Shown here: positions 15,172-23,551 of the stretch, in pieces
Numbering within the stretch: the stretch's first letter is position 1
How the letters are laid out: every line of letters starts with the position of its first letter
Source: Alistipes sp.
GTDB taxonomy: Bacteria; Bacteroidota; Bacteroidia; Bacteroidales; Rikenellaceae
Assembly: GCA_017654125.1 (NCBI GenBank)
Contig: JAFNYX010000125.1
Location: 1-32,024 of the forward strand
Direction: 5' to 3'
DNA length: 32,024 bases
Position numbers and translations under genes: made by a program
The notes under the pieces: model-generated
Told to the model about the DNA's origin: nothing
Seen by the model: the letters and a program-made list of their open reading frames with translations, nothing else
The model's database searches: none

Positions 15172-16190
15172 TGGCTCAAATATACAAATACGCACAGGAG
15201 TTTCGCCTCGAAAGCGGTGAAGTGTTGCCGTCACTCGAAATCGCATACGACACGTATGGCGAGATGAATGCCGAACGCAACAACATCATCTGGGTATGCC
15301 ACGCACTGACAGCAAACTCGGACGTAGCCGATTGGTGGCCACACACCGTGGAGGAGGGTTGTTTCCTCGATCCGACAAAATATTTTACGGTATGCGCCAA
15401 TTTTCTCGGCTCTCACTACGGCACGACCGGCCCACTATCTATAAATCCGGCGACCGGCGAGCCGTGGTACGGAGACTTTCCGCGCATTACGGTACGCGAT
15501 ATGGTGCGTGTGCATCAACTGCTCGCCGAGCACTTGGGCATACGACGCGTAAAACTACTCATCGGCAGCTCTATCGGTGGTTTTCAGTGCCTCGAATGGA
15601 GCATTATGCAACCTGATTTTGCCGAGCGTGCAGCGTTTATCGCAACGGCTCCACGTACCAATCCGTGGGCTTCGGCATTCAACGAATCGCAACGTATGGC
15701 AATCGAAGGCGACCCAACATTCGGCAAGCGCTCTCCAAAGGCAGGTCTAAACGGAATGGCGGTTGCTCGCAGCATCGCACTGCTCAGCTATCGAGGGGGA
15801 AAGGCATATAACATCTCGCAGGAGGACATCACACCGGACGAATCGTCGTTCGAGCGTCGCGTGCTGACCTATCAGCGTTATCAGGGCGAGAAGCTACGTC
15901 GCCGATTCAATGCCTACTCCTACTACCTGCTATCACAGGCCGTAGATTCGCATAATCTCGCACGCGAGCGAGGTACAATGGAGGAGGTTTTGTCAAGCAT
16001 AAAGGCTAAATCGCTTGTCGTAGCGATAACCTCCGACATACTCTTCACACCGGAGGATCACACACCGCTTATCGAAAATATTCCGGATGTAGAGTTTCAT
16101 ACCATCGACTCTATTTTCGGTCACGACGGCTTCTTGGTTGAACACGCACTCTTGAATCGAATCATCCTGGAATTTATGGACAAAAATTAA
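15171..16190 (+). CDS. metX: Homoserine O-acetyltransferase
   Basis: MetX moves the acetyl group of acetyl-CoA to homoserine, activating it for MetY. It is an alpha/beta hydrolase with the nucleophile elbow GSSIGG (132-137; nucleophile Ser134), and Asp289 (TSDILF) and His318 (GHDGFL) complete the triad. HALTANSD (44-51) and LGSHYGTTGP (79-88) are typical of the family. The 339-residue length is normal. Some MetX-type enzymes use succinyl-CoA instead; pairing with a sulfhydrylase that favours acetylhomoserine makes acetyl the better guess. It overlaps metY by one base, and hom begins eight bases after its last base. Confidence 0.93.
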   Translation: MAQIYKYAQEFRLESGEVLPSLEIAYDTYGEMNAERNNIIWVCHALTANSDVADWWPHTVEEGCFLDPTKYFTVCANFLGSHYGTTGPLSINPATGEPWYGDFPRITVRDMVRVHQLLAEHLGIRRVKLLIGSSIGGFQCLEWSIMQPDFAERAAFIATAPRTNPWASAFNESQRMAIEGDPTFGKRSPKAGLNGMAVARSIALLSYRGGKAYNISQEDITPDESSFERRVLTYQRYQGEKLRRRFNAYSYYLLSQAVDSHNLARERGTMEEVLSSIKAKSLVVAITSDILFTPEDHTPLIENIPDVEFHTIDSIFGHDGFLVEHALLNRIILEFMDKN

Positions 16191-16197
16191 ACTATAT

Positions 16198-17388
16198 ATG
16201 AATACCAAAAAGTTACAAATCGGTCTTTTCGGTTTCGGAACTGTCGGCAAAGGTCTTTACGACGTTTTGAAACGCATCGAATCATCAAACGTCGAGATTC
16301 GCAGAATCTGCGTACGCGACATCAACAAACCCCGCTCGGTAGAGGCAAAATTCACCGACAATCCTGACGAAATCTTCTCCGACCCGGAGATTAATTTCGT
16401 TGTCGAGCTCATCGACGATGCCGATGCAGCATATACCATCGTAAAGCGTGCGCTGATGAAGCGTCTGCCGGTGGTATCGGGCAACAAAAAGATGCTCGCC
16501 CGCCATATCGAGGAGCTTATCGATTTACAGCAGCAGTACAATACCGCCCTGCTCTACGACGCTTCGGCCTGTGGTTCGATTCCGGTGATTCGCAACCTCG
16601 AAGAGTACTACGACAACGACCTGCTTACATCGGTCAAGGGTATTTTGAACGGCTCGTCGAATTTCATTCTATCGAAGATTTTCAACGAGAAGATGTCCTA
16701 CCCGGCAGCACTGAAACTCGCACAAGACTTAGGCTTTGCCGAGAGCAACCCGTCGCTCGATATCGACGGTTGGGACTCGCTCTTCAAACTCATCATCATC
16801 ACCGTTCATGCATTCGGTCTGTACGTTGCTCCGGAGCAGATTTTCACCTACGGCATCTCGAATATGAACGACGACGATATCCGATTCGCAACCGAGAAAG
16901 AGCGTCGTTTCAAGTTGATTGGTCACGTCGAAAAAATCGAGGGCAACCGCCTAATTATGAGCGTCATGCCTCAACTTCTTTCGCGCGATAAGTATATTTA
17001 CAGCGTCGAAGACGAGTTCAATGGCGTAGTTATCAAAGGTCTGTTCTACGACAAGCAGTTTATGTTCGGTCGTGGTGCAGGAGGCTACCCTACCGGCTCG
17101 GCCGTATTGAGCGACATCACAGCATGTCTGTACAACTACAAATACGAGTACAAAAAGCGCAATAATTCGCAACTTCCAACCTATACGACCGACCACTCGT
17201 TCCGCGTATATTACCGCTATACGGATGCCGAGGATTTAGCACTCATCCACTTCGATTCGATAAGCGAAAACTATATCTCGGACGGCAACAAGTATGTTGT
17301 TGGCCACGTTTCGCTCGGCGAACTTCACCGCGTACAGGATGAATTGCGCCGTCGCAACGTGTTTATCGCCGCATATCCACGCGATTAA
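16198..17388 (+). CDS. hom: Homoserine dehydrogenase
   Basis: It reduces aspartate-4-semialdehyde to homoserine with NAD(P)H, the branch step to methionine and threonine. It has a Rossmann motif GFGTVG (12-17), the SGNKKML stretch (94-100), NGSSN (151-155) and the catalytic DGWDSLFK segment, with Asp193 and Lys197. The 396 residues are monofunctional, with no aspartokinase domain. Residues about 330-393 may be a divergent ACT-like domain (strand, helix, strand pattern), which in other species gives feedback control by threonine. It is last in metY-metX-hom and is followed by a good terminator. A second copy fused to aspartokinase may exist elsewhere, which cannot be seen here. Confidence 0.95.
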   Translation: MNTKKLQIGLFGFGTVGKGLYDVLKRIESSNVEIRRICVRDINKPRSVEAKFTDNPDEIFSDPEINFVVELIDDADAAYTIVKRALMKRLPVVSGNKKMLARHIEELIDLQQQYNTALLYDASACGSIPVIRNLEEYYDNDLLTSVKGILNGSSNFILSKIFNEKMSYPAALKLAQDLGFAESNPSLDIDGWDSLFKLIIITVHAFGLYVAPEQIFTYGISNMNDDDIRFATEKERRFKLIGHVEKIEGNRLIMSVMPQLLSRDKYIYSVEDEFNGVVIKGLFYDKQFMFGRGAGGYPTGSAVLSDITACLYNYKYEYKKRNNSQLPTYTTDHSFRVYYRYTDAEDLALIHFDSISENYISDGNKYVVGHVSLGELHRVQDELRRRNVFIAAYPRD

Positions 17389-17409
17389 CAACACCTCTCA
17401 ATAAGCGTC

Positions 17410-17455
17410 AAAGAGAGCAGGGGTTTCGGCCAATCTGCTCTCTTTCATTTTTTTT
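17410..17455 (+). terminator. Rho-independent terminator after hom
   Basis: A perfect 11-bp stem (AAAGAGAGCAG at 17410-17420, CTGCTCTCTTT at 17435-17445) with a 14-base loop is followed by CA and a T-run to 17455. It closes the metY-metX-hom transcript. Confidence 0.88.
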
Positions 17456-17495
17456 GAAACAACAAAACGAGTGGTGATACATATTTCTTAAAATA

Positions 17496-17527
17496 TTTGA
17501 ATATCTCGCACAAATAAAGTATCTTTG
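17496..17527 (+). promoter_or_regulatory. Promoter of the AspT-type transporter gene
   Basis: TTTG (17496-17499) and TATCTTTG (17520-17527), 20 bases apart, are a complete Bacteroidetes -33/-7 pair. The start site would be near 17532, giving a leader of about 60 bases before the ATG at 17593. Confidence 0.7.
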
Positions 17528-17592
17528 CATCATCCTTTCAAGAATGGATTGGATAGGTTAAACAGAGCAATATTATAATTATCGAAAGATTT

Positions 17593-19251
17593 ATGGAGTG
17601 GTTGGTTAATCTCTTTACATCGAACAGCATTGCAAACGCCGTACTGATTATCGGACTGACGATTGCCATCGGTCTGCTTTTGAGCCGCATCAAATTCGGC
17701 AGCGTATCGCTCGGCATCACGTGGGTGCTCTTTGCAGGTATCGTTTTGTCGCATTTCGGATTGGTCATCGACCCTCGAATTTGCGACTTCGTAAAAGAGT
17801 TCGGTCTGATTCTGTTCGTCTATTCCATCGGTTTGCAGGTTGGTCCTGGTTTCTTCTCCTCACTGCGTGAAGGAGGCGTAAAACTCAACCTTTTGGCCGT
17901 CACCATCATTCTGCTCGGTTGTATTACCGCCTTCGGAATACATCTGCTAACGGGCGAAGACCTGACCACAATGGTCGGCGTTTTGTCAGGAGCCGTAACC
18001 AATACCCCAGGACTCGGTGCTGCACAGCAAACCATCTCCGACGTAACAGGCGAGAACAACAATATGCTCGCTGCGGCTTATGCCGTCGCATATCCGCTCG
18101 GCGTAGTGGGTATCATACTCTCTATGATTGCCGTACGTTACTTGTTCCGCATCAAAATCGAGCGTGAGCAAGCAATCACCAACGACAGCAATGCTCCTCA
18201 TACGGTGCATATCGACTTGCGCGTAAGCAACCACGGTATCGTGGGCAAGAGCATTGAAGAGGTATCACACATCGCTCGAACGAAGTTTGTCGTATCGCGA
18301 ATGATTCGCGATGAGCAACAGCAAATCGTAGCCGGCGAAACCATACTCAAAGACAACGATATTTTGCGTGTAGTCGCCAGTAGCGAGGATGTAGAATTAC
18401 TGCAATCGCTCATCGGCGAGAGCATCAAAATCGACGAAAAGGAGTGGAAAGCGACCACCTCGAATCTCGAAAAACGCCGCATCGTCGTTACCAAGCCACA
18501 ACTTAACGGCAAGCATATCTCCGATCTGCACATACGCGCCAATTACAACGTAACCATCACGCGCGTCGTACGTGCAGGTATCGAACTCGTCGCGACATAT
18601 GAGTTGCGTCTGCAATTGGGCGATGTGGTGGTGGTTGTAGGTCGTAAGCAGGATTTGGACGAAGTAGCAGCCATCCTCGGCAACTCGGTACGCCGTCTCG
18701 ATCACCCGAATCTTCTACCTATATTTATCGGTATATTTTTCGGCGTACTACTCGGCTCGATTCCGATTATGTTCCCGGGTATTCCGCAGCCGATTAAACT
18801 CGGTTTGGCAGGAGGTCCGCTCATCGTCGCAATTCTCGTGGCGAGATATGGTCCAAACTATAAACTCGTCACCTTCACAACAAACTCGGCAAATATGATG
18901 ATTCGCGAAATCGGCATCTCGCTCTTCCTTGCAGCCGTCGGACTGAGTGCCGGCGAGTCATTTGTGAGCTCGATATGCGATGGTGGATATTGGTGGATAC
19001 TCTATGGTGTGGTAATTACCATTCTGCCACTACTCATAACGGGTATAATCGCCCGCAAAGCGATGAAGATGGACTACTTTTCGATTATGGGACTTATGTC
19101 TGGTGCAATGACCGACCCACCGGCTTTGGCATACGCCAATACGGTAGCCACCAACGACCGCGCATCGGTAGCATACGCCAGCGTCTATCCTCTGACGATG
19201 TTCCTACGCATCTTCACGGCACAAATTTTGGTGCTTATCGCCTTGTCGTAA
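17593..19251 (+). CDS. AspT/YidE-family antiporter with two TrkA_C (RCK_C) domains
   Basis: This belongs to the aspartate:alanine exchanger (AAEx) family. Two homologous membrane halves (about 13-185 and 377-552) flank a cytoplasmic loop with two RCK_C domains (about 203-285 and 290-370). The signature repeats once in each half: GAVTNTPGLG (133-142) and GAMTDPPAL (504-512). Characterised AspT swaps aspartate for alanine, generating proton-motive force when paired with an aspartate decarboxylase; no decarboxylase is visible here, so the substrate is open. It has its own promoter and stands between two terminators, so it is probably monocistronic. Its position beside an aspartate-family pathway is suggestive only. 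Confidence 0.9.
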   Translation: MEWLVNLFTSNSIANAVLIIGLTIAIGLLLSRIKFGSVSLGITWVLFAGIVLSHFGLVIDPRICDFVKEFGLILFVYSIGLQVGPGFFSSLREGGVKLNLLAVTIILLGCITAFGIHLLTGEDLTTMVGVLSGAVTNTPGLGAAQQTISDVTGENNNMLAAAYAVAYPLGVVGIILSMIAVRYLFRIKIEREQAITNDSNAPHTVHIDLRVSNHGIVGKSIEEVSHIARTKFVVSRMIRDEQQQIVAGETILKDNDILRVVASSEDVELLQSLIGESIKIDEKEWKATTSNLEKRRIVVTKPQLNGKHISDLHIRANYNVTITRVVRAGIELVATYELRLQLGDVVVVVGRKQDLDEVAAILGNSVRRLDHPNLLPIFIGIFFGVLLGSIPIMFPGIPQPIKLGLAGGPLIVAILVARYGPNYKLVTFTTNSANMMIREIGISLFLAAVGLSAGESFVSSICDGGYWWILYGVVITILPLLITGIIARKAMKMDYFSIMGLMSGAMTDPPALAYANTVATNDRASVAYASVYPLTMFLRIFTAQILVLIALS

Positions 19252-19271
19252 CATAAGTATCAATATACCAC

Positions 19272-19313
19272 AAATCAAACGACGCACGCCATATGGCATG
19301 CGTCGTTTGATTT
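19272..19313. terminator. Strong bidirectional terminator between convergent genes
   Basis: A 19-base inverted repeat (19272-19290 with 19295-19313) has one mismatch and an ATAT loop. T-runs follow on both strands. It separates the plus-strand transporter from the convergent minus-strand nadC operon and should end both transcripts. Confidence 0.9.
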
Positions 19314-19334
19314 TAGCACAATAGGATTATCCCT

Positions 19335-20189
19335 TTACTCGCACGCTTTGAGCGACATGTCGAGCGAACGAATTTGGTGGGTCAGGGCGCCTACCGAAAT
19401 ATAATCAACTCCCGTCATAGCGTAATCGCGCAGCGTTTCAAGCGTAATACCGCCACTCGACTCGGTCTGGCAACGACCTGCTACCTTTGCAACAGCCTCG
19501 CGCGTAAGTTCAGGCGAAAAGTTATCAAACATGATCCGATCGACTCCTCCGGCTGCAAACACCTCGTCGATATCCTCTAACGTACGCACCTCGCATTCAA
19601 TCGGAATATTCTTACCCTTAGTTTTCAAATACTCTTTGGCTCCGAGCACCGCCTGACGCACTCCGCCGGCAAAGTCGATATGGTTATCTTTGAGCAGAAT
19701 CATATCGAATAGACCGATACGATGGTTTTCGCCACCGCCAATCTTAACGGCCATCTTATCCAATACACGCATACCAGGCGTAGTCTTGCGTGTATCGAGC
19801 ACCTTCGTATGCAAGTCGGCAATACGATCGGCATATACTGCCGTCTGGGTAGCTACGCCACTCATTCGCTGCATGACATTAAGCAGAATGCGCTCTGCCT
19901 GCAAAAGCGACTGCAAACGACCCTCGACGTAGAATGCCACGTCGCCCGGCTTAACACGCGTACCATCCGTGAGCAGCACGTCCATCTTCATCTGTGGATC
20001 TAGACGCTCCAAAATCAGTTGGGCCACCTCCACGCCCGCAAGAATACCCTCTTGCTTACAAAGCAGACGCATACGACCGCGCTCTTCGGCCGGAATGCAA
20101 CAGAGCGACGTATGGTCGCCATCGCCCAAATCCTCTTTAATGGCGAGTTCTATCAACTCGTCAACATATGGTTTGTATTCGGCTTTCAT
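19335..20189 (-). CDS. nadC: Nicotinate-nucleotide pyrophosphorylase (quinolinate phosphoribosyltransferase)
   Basis: NadC converts quinolinate and PRPP to nicotinate mononucleotide, CO2 and pyrophosphate in de novo NAD synthesis. The 284 residues show EDLGDGDHTS (19-28), QRMSGVAT (107-114), the substrate-binding LDTRKTTPG (131-139), GGGENHR (151-157), LLKDNHI (165-171), ESSGGIT and VGALTH near the C-terminus. Length and motif order are standard. nadA and nadB are not in the window. It is the last gene of a minus-strand set and begins 25 bases after the lipoprotein stop codon. Confidence 0.96.
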   Translation of the reverse strand: MKAEYKPYVDELIELAIKEDLGDGDHTSLCCIPAEERGRMRLLCKQEGILAGVEVAQLILERLDPQMKMDVLLTDGTRVKPGDVAFYVEGRLQSLLQAERILLNVMQRMSGVATQTAVYADRIADLHTKVLDTRKTTPGMRVLDKMAVKIGGGENHRIGLFDMILLKDNHIDFAGGVRQAVLGAKEYLKTKGKNIPIECEVRTLEDIDEVFAAGGVDRIMFDNFSPELTREAVAKVAGRCQTESSGGITLETLRDYAMTGVDYISVGALTHQIRSLDMSLKACE

Positions 20190-20214
20190 ATCTATATATT
20201 ATTTGGGGGATTAT

Positions 20215-21108
20215 TTACATATCCATTTTTACAGAACCGAGCATAACTTTATAGGTCATTCCGCCCATCTCCATATCGAACGACAGGGACATCATACCAT
20301 CGTCAAATTGGCCCTTTACGTTATCCATTGCATACGAGGCCATCGGATTGCCATTACCATCGATAGGAATAATCGTCTCAACATCAACAAAACGCGTTGT
20401 CAGCTCATCCTTCGTATAGAATGGCACGTTGATCAGAGTGAAGTTCACATCCGGCATCATCGGATTGAAACGTATTGAGTTCAGATTCATGGTAAGCAAT
20501 GTACTCGATGCGAGCAACTGCTCAACCTCGATGGTTGCTTCATCTACAAACGGAGCCATACCACCCGTAGTTTGCGCCTCGACCTTATAGTTCTTGCTCC
20601 AATACGCCGGTTTCTCATCGTTCTCATCCAAACGGAAAGCTGCATGATAAATTTGGCCACCGAAGTTAACATCGAAATCGATATTGATAGTACGATCGCC
20701 GATATAGGCCGTAAAATTGTGCATCGTATAGTCCTCGCGCGGAACTTCGCCAACGTACGGCACAACCGATTTATAGCTAATCTTATAGTAGCCGAGCAGC
20801 GGGTCATTCTCGTCATCCGACGTATATATCGAGAATGCAAGATTTTTGAGCGTCATATTCACATCGGGCATCATCGCGACAAATTTCACATTGTTAAGAT
20901 CGATATCGACCTCTGGCAATGTAAGCTTCTGCTGAATGATGCGAATCATCGCCGCATCCTCGTATGACGCCTGTGTAGCAGTATTAATGGTGGTCATCAT
21001 ACCTGCAAACTCACTGACATAGGATTCATCCTTGTGAATCTTGTTAAAACACGACACCGAAACGAGAACCGTCACGGCAAGAATCAAAAATTTCTTCATA
21101 CACTTCAT
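20215..21108 (-). CDS. Lipoprotein with duplicated calycin-like beta-barrel domain
   Basis: A lipoprotein signal ends at VSVSC (Cys20). Met4 (21099) is an equally good or better start, giving a typical MKKF signal. Residues about 50-165 and 190-297 are diverged copies of one domain. MMPDVN-x-TL-x-N occurs at 79-89 and 217-227, and FD-xxx-GG-xx-Y at 145-154 and 277-286. Alternating residues suggest an eight-stranded calycin-like barrel, as seen in several Bacteroidetes secreted proteins of unknown ligand; this family call is from pattern memory. It lies 24 bases after the TonB-dependent receptor gene without a visible promoter between them, so it may be a surface or periplasmic partner of that receptor. 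Confidence 0.75.
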   Translation of the reverse strand: MKCMKKFLILAVTVLVSVSCFNKIHKDESYVSEFAGMMTTINTATQASYEDAAMIRIIQQKLTLPEVDIDLNNVKFVAMMPDVNMTLKNLAFSIYTSDDENDPLLGYYKISYKSVVPYVGEVPREDYTMHNFTAYIGDRTINIDFDVNFGGQIYHAAFRLDENDEKPAYWSKNYKVEAQTTGGMAPFVDEATIEVEQLLASSTLLTMNLNSIRFNPMMPDVNFTLINVPFYTKDELTTRFVDVETIIPIDGNGNPMASYAMDNVKGQFDDGMMSLSFDMEMGGMTYKVMLGSVKMDM

Positions 21109-21132
21109 ATTTTTTTCGTTCGTTTTTATTGC

Positions 21133-23442
21133 CTAAAAATTCAACATCACTCGCACACCGTAACTACGAGGTTTTCCTCGTTGCAGAAAGCGGTTACCCA
21201 TCGACTCGAAGTAGAATACACTGTAAGGTGTTCCCACCGCATTACGCACCCATACATCCACACCCCAACGTCGATGCTCGAATCGCACCGAGCCATCAAC
21301 CAACGCATAGAATGGTTGTCGCAGCGTATTGGCCTCGTTCCAATATATCGGACCTGCGGCCGTCGTTCCCACTCCGAGAACGATTCGCTCCATCCATCGC
21401 AGTTGCAACGGAATCTCGTATGTCAAGCGTGCCGAAAGCGTATGCTCCGGAGCATATGGAATACGGTTACCGGCGTAGTCATTCTCGCCATCGACAAACT
21501 TACGAAAACGAGCGTTCGTATAGCCATACGAGCCATTCAACGTAAGGAAGTCGTGCAACTGCACCGCAAACGACACTTCTGCACCAAAACTGCGTGTGCG
21601 GCCGGCATTAGTCATCATTCGGCCCGTTGTCTGACCTTCCGGAAAGACGGTCAGCTGTTGGTCGAAGCACTCTATGTGGAATAACGCTAAATCGGCGGTA
21701 AATCGTGCATCGCGCGTCGAAAAATGGCCACCCAACTCGAAATTCCAACTCTTCTCCGGACGATATGTGATAATATCTGCAACATCCAAATCGGCGCTGA
21801 GTCCCATAAAGTTCTTAACTCTGCGCTGCAACACCTCCGAGAACATCTGCGTATTGAAACCACCCGCTTTGTAACCCTTTGCCACCGAAAGATACAACTT
21901 ATTTCGTTTCGCTGCACCCAAATCGACCGAAATTGCCAATCGTGGCAAAAATTCAATGAAGGTTTGCGATAGAATATCGCTATCGTCTATCTTCATCCGC
22001 ACCTCGTACGGATTACCGCCACCAGATGGAAATGCCGTATAGGCGCTATCGACACTATTGTGGTAGCGCATCTGCACCGTCTCGCCATCCAAACGCAGTC
22101 CGAGCGTAAAGAGCCACGCACCGGCACGCAACGACGATTGATGATAGAGTGCCCAGCCGAGCGTATGCGTCACAAAATCGCTACCGAGCCACAAGTGGTC
22201 ACCACCCGTACCATCCGCCAAACCCCAACGATACTCGCCGTTATAGCCGCTATGCTGATTGATGTTTGCCAAAATAAGGCGATCGATACCATCTGGCAAA
22301 AAATTGACCGGAGCCGACATTTGCTGACTTTTATAAAAACCAAATGCACCACACATCCATTGGTAACGCGACGCACTCTTCGAGCGAACGACCACATCCT
22401 CCGTCACATCGTGCTGACGGCGTGCCTGCTGCAAAGTAAAGTACGAGAGTGGCAGAAAATCCTGATCGAGCCGCATATCATCGTCGAGAAACTGATAGCT
22501 CGTAATGCTCGCGAGCGACACCCGAGGCCAATCGTAACGAATCGTCAGTCCGTCACTCACACCCAAACGAGCATACGACGCATCGTCATTATAGCAAATC
22601 TTACCCAACAAGTCGGCATGCTGTTCCTCGCCTGACGCCACACCCGCATACTCGTAAGGGTAGCCACCCTGTCGCAGCGCAGTGAGTGACAATACATTGT
22701 CGATAGCCAGCGCACCACGACGATACTGAAACTTCATTCGCACATCGCCACTATTCTCCTTATCGCACAAACTGCCATCGTACATATTCCGAAAATAGCC
22801 GTCACAGTGAGCAAATTGTGCAGCAACCGAGATGCCGAAGCGATCGAAGAATTTATTATAGACCGACGCTCCGATGCGATACGAATTACGCGAGCCGTAG
22901 TCGGCATTGACCCTTATTCCCTGATATTTCAGTGGAGAAAGCGTATAGATATTCACCACACCACACATCGTATTACGACCATAGAGCGTTGATTGCGGAC
23001 CGCGCAAAATCTCTATGCGCTCGATATCGGGCAGCATCGTGTCATACATATTTTTATCAGCAATCGGCACATTATCGACCGTCATGCCCACAACCGGTTG
23101 GTCGATACGCGTACCCAAACCACGAACATATATCGACGAAGTCATACGCGAGCCGTAGTCGGGCATAAAGAAGTTGGGGGCCGACGTAACCACATCCTTC
23201 ACCCCCTTAATACCCTCGCGGTCGATACGTTTTGCATCCAGAAGCGTTGCAGAAAGCGGCTCCTCACTCAGGTCGAACGTCTGCTTAACCGACGAGACCG
23301 TCACTGCATCGACACTCACCAGCGTATCGACATTCAGGATTGCAGGCGCGCCCTCTCCATCCGACACACGATGTGCCGAAGCGTTAAGCACGACGGCAAC
23401 CACTGCCGCCACAGACAGCATATATGACACAAATCTTGACAT
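21133..23442 (-). CDS. TonB-dependent outer-membrane receptor
   Basis: This is an outer-membrane gated-porin receptor powered by TonB-ExbBD. It has a signal peptide (about 1-23), a short N-terminal extension with a possible TonB-box-like stretch (DAVTVSS, about 45-51), a plug domain (about 55-168; RGLGTR, DNVPI, IERIEILRGPQSTLYGRN) and a 22-strand-type barrel ending in a terminal Phe (VRVMLNF). It lacks the N-terminal carboxypeptidase-like domain of SusC proteins and has no SusD neighbour, so it is of the siderophore/cobalamin/metal receptor type. The ligand is unknown. Met8 is an alternative start that would give a more usual leader. The promoter carries a palindrome. The downstream lipoprotein gene probably shares its transcript. 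Confidence 0.93.
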   Translation of the reverse strand: MSRFVSYMLSVAAVVAVVLNASAHRVSDGEGAPAILNVDTLVSVDAVTVSSVKQTFDLSEEPLSATLLDAKRIDREGIKGVKDVVTSAPNFFMPDYGSRMTSSIYVRGLGTRIDQPVVGMTVDNVPIADKNMYDTMLPDIERIEILRGPQSTLYGRNTMCGVVNIYTLSPLKYQGIRVNADYGSRNSYRIGASVYNKFFDRFGISVAAQFAHCDGYFRNMYDGSLCDKENSGDVRMKFQYRRGALAIDNVLSLTALRQGGYPYEYAGVASGEEQHADLLGKICYNDDASYARLGVSDGLTIRYDWPRVSLASITSYQFLDDDMRLDQDFLPLSYFTLQQARRQHDVTEDVVVRSKSASRYQWMCGAFGFYKSQQMSAPVNFLPDGIDRLILANINQHSGYNGEYRWGLADGTGGDHLWLGSDFVTHTLGWALYHQSSLRAGAWLFTLGLRLDGETVQMRYHNSVDSAYTAFPSGGGNPYEVRMKIDDSDILSQTFIEFLPRLAISVDLGAAKRNKLYLSVAKGYKAGGFNTQMFSEVLQRRVKNFMGLSADLDVADIITYRPEKSWNFELGGHFSTRDARFTADLALFHIECFDQQLTVFPEGQTTGRMMTNAGRTRSFGAEVSFAVQLHDFLTLNGSYGYTNARFRKFVDGENDYAGNRIPYAPEHTLSARLTYEIPLQLRWMERIVLGVGTTAAGPIYWNEANTLRQPFYALVDGSVRFEHRRWGVDVWVRNAVGTPYSVFYFESMGNRFLQRGKPRSYGVRVMLNF

Positions 23443-23449
23443 ATCGGCG

Positions 23450-23479
23450 CAAAGATACTAAATAAAACGGACATTTCAA
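23450..23479 (-). promoter_or_regulatory. Promoter of the TonB-dependent receptor gene
   Basis: On the minus strand TATCTTTG (23450-23457) is a perfect -7 element, with TTG (23477-23479) 19 bases upstream. The -7 box ends eight bases from the annotated ATG (23442), so either the message is nearly leaderless or translation starts at Met8. Confidence 0.6.
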
Positions 23480-23494
23480 CCTTTTAAGGTTGAA
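23475..23494. promoter_or_regulatory. 20-bp palindrome on the receptor promoter, candidate operator
   Basis: TTCAACCTT (23475-23483) and AAGGTTGAA (23486-23494) are perfect 9-bp arms around TT. It covers the -33 region of the TonB receptor promoter, as expected of a dimeric repressor site. It is not followed by a T-run on either strand, so it is not a terminator. Confidence 0.55.
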
Positions 23495-23551
23495 TACCCG
23501 TTAAACGTCACAAATGCGACCATTTACAATGCATAGTTGCCTACGCTGATT

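Noticed and set aside
23475..23494. Palindrome as terminator of the nitroreductase gene
   Set aside because: The arms leave almost no loop and no T-run follows on the minus strand, so an operator is more likely.
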